Origin: Balneolaceae bacterium
GTDB lineage: Bacteria > Bacteroidota > Rhodothermia > Balneolales > Balneolaceae
Assembly: GCA_007129085.1 (NCBI GenBank)
Contig: SKWF01000190.1
Span: 1 to 7,732, forward strand
Direction of reading: 5' to 3'
DNA length: 7,732 nt
The first letter of the stretch is position 1. Each line of letters opens with the position of its first letter. The position numbers were made by a program, and so were the translations under genes. The notes beneath the pieces were generated by a model. That model ran no database searches, was not told the DNA's origin, and saw nothing but the letters and a program-made list of their open reading frames with translations. This document shows, piece after piece, positions 7,056 to 7,732 of the stretch.

Positions 7056-7075
7056 GCTGTTGTAAATATAACAGC
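7056..7075. repeat. Inverted repeat in the leader of the HU-like gene
   Basis: A perfect 6-bp inverted repeat (GCTGTT / AACAGC) encloses 8 bp, and a further AACAGC copy follows at 7079-7084. It lies about 40-60 bp before the HU-like start and 36 bp after the RelA/SpoT stop. There is no long T-run after it on the minus strand, so it could be an operator or a weak terminator. No convincing promoter match was found nearby. Confidence 0.3.
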
Positions 7076-7117
7076 CTTAACAGCAAAAAAGTATTAATTA
7101 ATGTAATCTGTGATCAG

Positions 7118-7732
7118 TCATTCATAACGGAGCACAGTTTTCACCCCCTCTACCCTTTCTAGTCTTTTTATAACTTTTTCGAGATGTTTTAGATCAGTAA
7201 TGTAGAGAGTTAGAATCCCCTCAAACATCCCTCCTTCACTGCTTACATTAATACTCTTCATGTTTGTCTGCATTGATTTCGACAACACTTCCGTCAAATC
7301 ATTTACAAGCCCTACACGATCTTCTCCAATCACTTTTACGGCACCCAGGAACTGTGTGTCAATATTTTTAGCCCACGACACATCCAATATCCGTTCACCA
7401 TCGGTTTGTATTAGATGATGGGCATTTTTACAGTTCGAACGGTGAATTTTTACATCTCCATTTCTACTGATAAATCCAAGCACATCATCTCCCGGAATGG
7501 GATTACAACAGTTGGCGTAGGAGTATTTAACATTAGACAGCTCCCCCTCTACCAACAGGGCATTATCCTCTCCAACCGACCTTGCCGATGAGATATATTC
7601 ATCCTGAATCTCTTCCTTACTCAGCTGGGGAATCTCTTCCTGTTCATTTTCAATCCGCCCTTTGCTCTTTAACTCCTTCACAACATTGAACAACTTGCCA
7701 ATGTCAAAAGCGCCGGTGCCTACTTTAAAAAA
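7118..7732 (-). CDS. C-terminal part of a RelA/SpoT-family (p)ppGpp synthetase/hydrolase (partial)
   Basis: The frame is open to the right edge, giving the last 204 residues of a long RelA-SpoT homologue; the hydrolase, synthetase and TGS domains lie outside the window. Numbering from the edge, residues about 68-120 form the zinc-finger (CC/RIS) domain. They contain ANCCNPIPGD with C75 and C76, then KIHRSNC with H97 and C101, so all presumed metal ligands are kept. Residues about 130-204 form the ACT domain (AVKVIGEDRVGLVNDLTEV to the LRYE end). This region senses the ribosome or regulates the switch between (p)ppGpp synthesis and breakdown. The sequence around KLFNVVKEL is mid-gene, not a start: 13 codons continue upstream in frame. 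RelA and SpoT/Rel cannot be told apart here. Confidence 0.93.
   Translation of the reverse strand, partial: FFKVGTGAFDIGKLFNVVKELKSKGRIENEQEEIPQLSKEEIQDEYISSARSVGEDNALLVEGELSNVKYSYANCCNPIPGDDVLGFISRNGDVKIHRSNCKNAHHLIQTDGERILDVSWAKNIDTQFLGAVKVIGEDRVGLVNDLTEVLSKSMQTNMKSINVSSEGGMFEGILTLYITDLKHLEKVIKRLERVEGVKTVLRYE

Noticed and set aside
7682..7693. TTG at 7693 as a translation start giving a separate small ACT-domain protein
   Set aside because: The frame stays open to the window edge and the upstream codons fit the RelA/SpoT family, so this is the interior of a longer gene.

Overview
All genes in this window lie on the minus strand, so transcription runs from position 7732 towards 1. The organism looks like a member of the Bacteroidota or the related Balneolota/Rhodothermota group. 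The reasons are a mini hybrid two-component protein ending in an AraC-type helix-turn-helix, an OmpA-type barrel paired with a large-looking secreted protein carrying an LNPSGDGYVS motif, a family-typical Bacteroidota-like Fmt, few clear Shine-Dalgarno sites in the housekeeping part, and moderate G+C. The lineage is inferred from protein character only.

Housekeeping half (7732 to 4759). The window opens inside a RelA/SpoT-type (p)ppGpp enzyme, with only its C-terminal zinc-finger and ACT region present. After a 102-bp gap comes a tight run of four genes: an HU/IHF-type DNA-binding protein, ruvX (yqgF), def (peptide deformylase) and fmt (methionyl-tRNA formyltransferase). The spacings are 3 bp, 2 bp and a 4-bp ATGA overlap, so they are very probably co-transcribed. 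Fmt adds the formyl group to initiator Met-tRNA and Def removes it from the finished N-terminus, a classic pair. RuvX and the HU-like protein add RNA/DNA-processing and nucleoid functions.

Accessory half (4634 to 1). A six-repeat ankyrin protein with a strongly acidic tail follows after 124 bp. Then comes a 558-residue single-span membrane protein with HisKA, a degenerate ATPase-like region, a receiver and an AraC-type DNA-binding domain. It has no visible sensor domain, and its ATP-binding motifs look lost. Next, after about 217 bp, is an exported beta-barrel protein with two tandem OmpA-like domains. Its stop codon overlaps the start of another exported protein (TAATG, with a strong GGGGAGG site) that runs off the left edge.

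The most interesting regulatory signal is a direct repeat of GCTTGTCG with a 21-bp period (2040-2072), just behind the AraC-type regulator gene and upstream of the barrel gene. Spacing of two helical turns suits binding by an AraC-family protein. This suggests, without proving it, that the regulator controls the neighbouring envelope operon. I see no CRISPR array, tRNA, rRNA, insertion sequence or phage gene. No gene-free stretch exceeds 300 bases.
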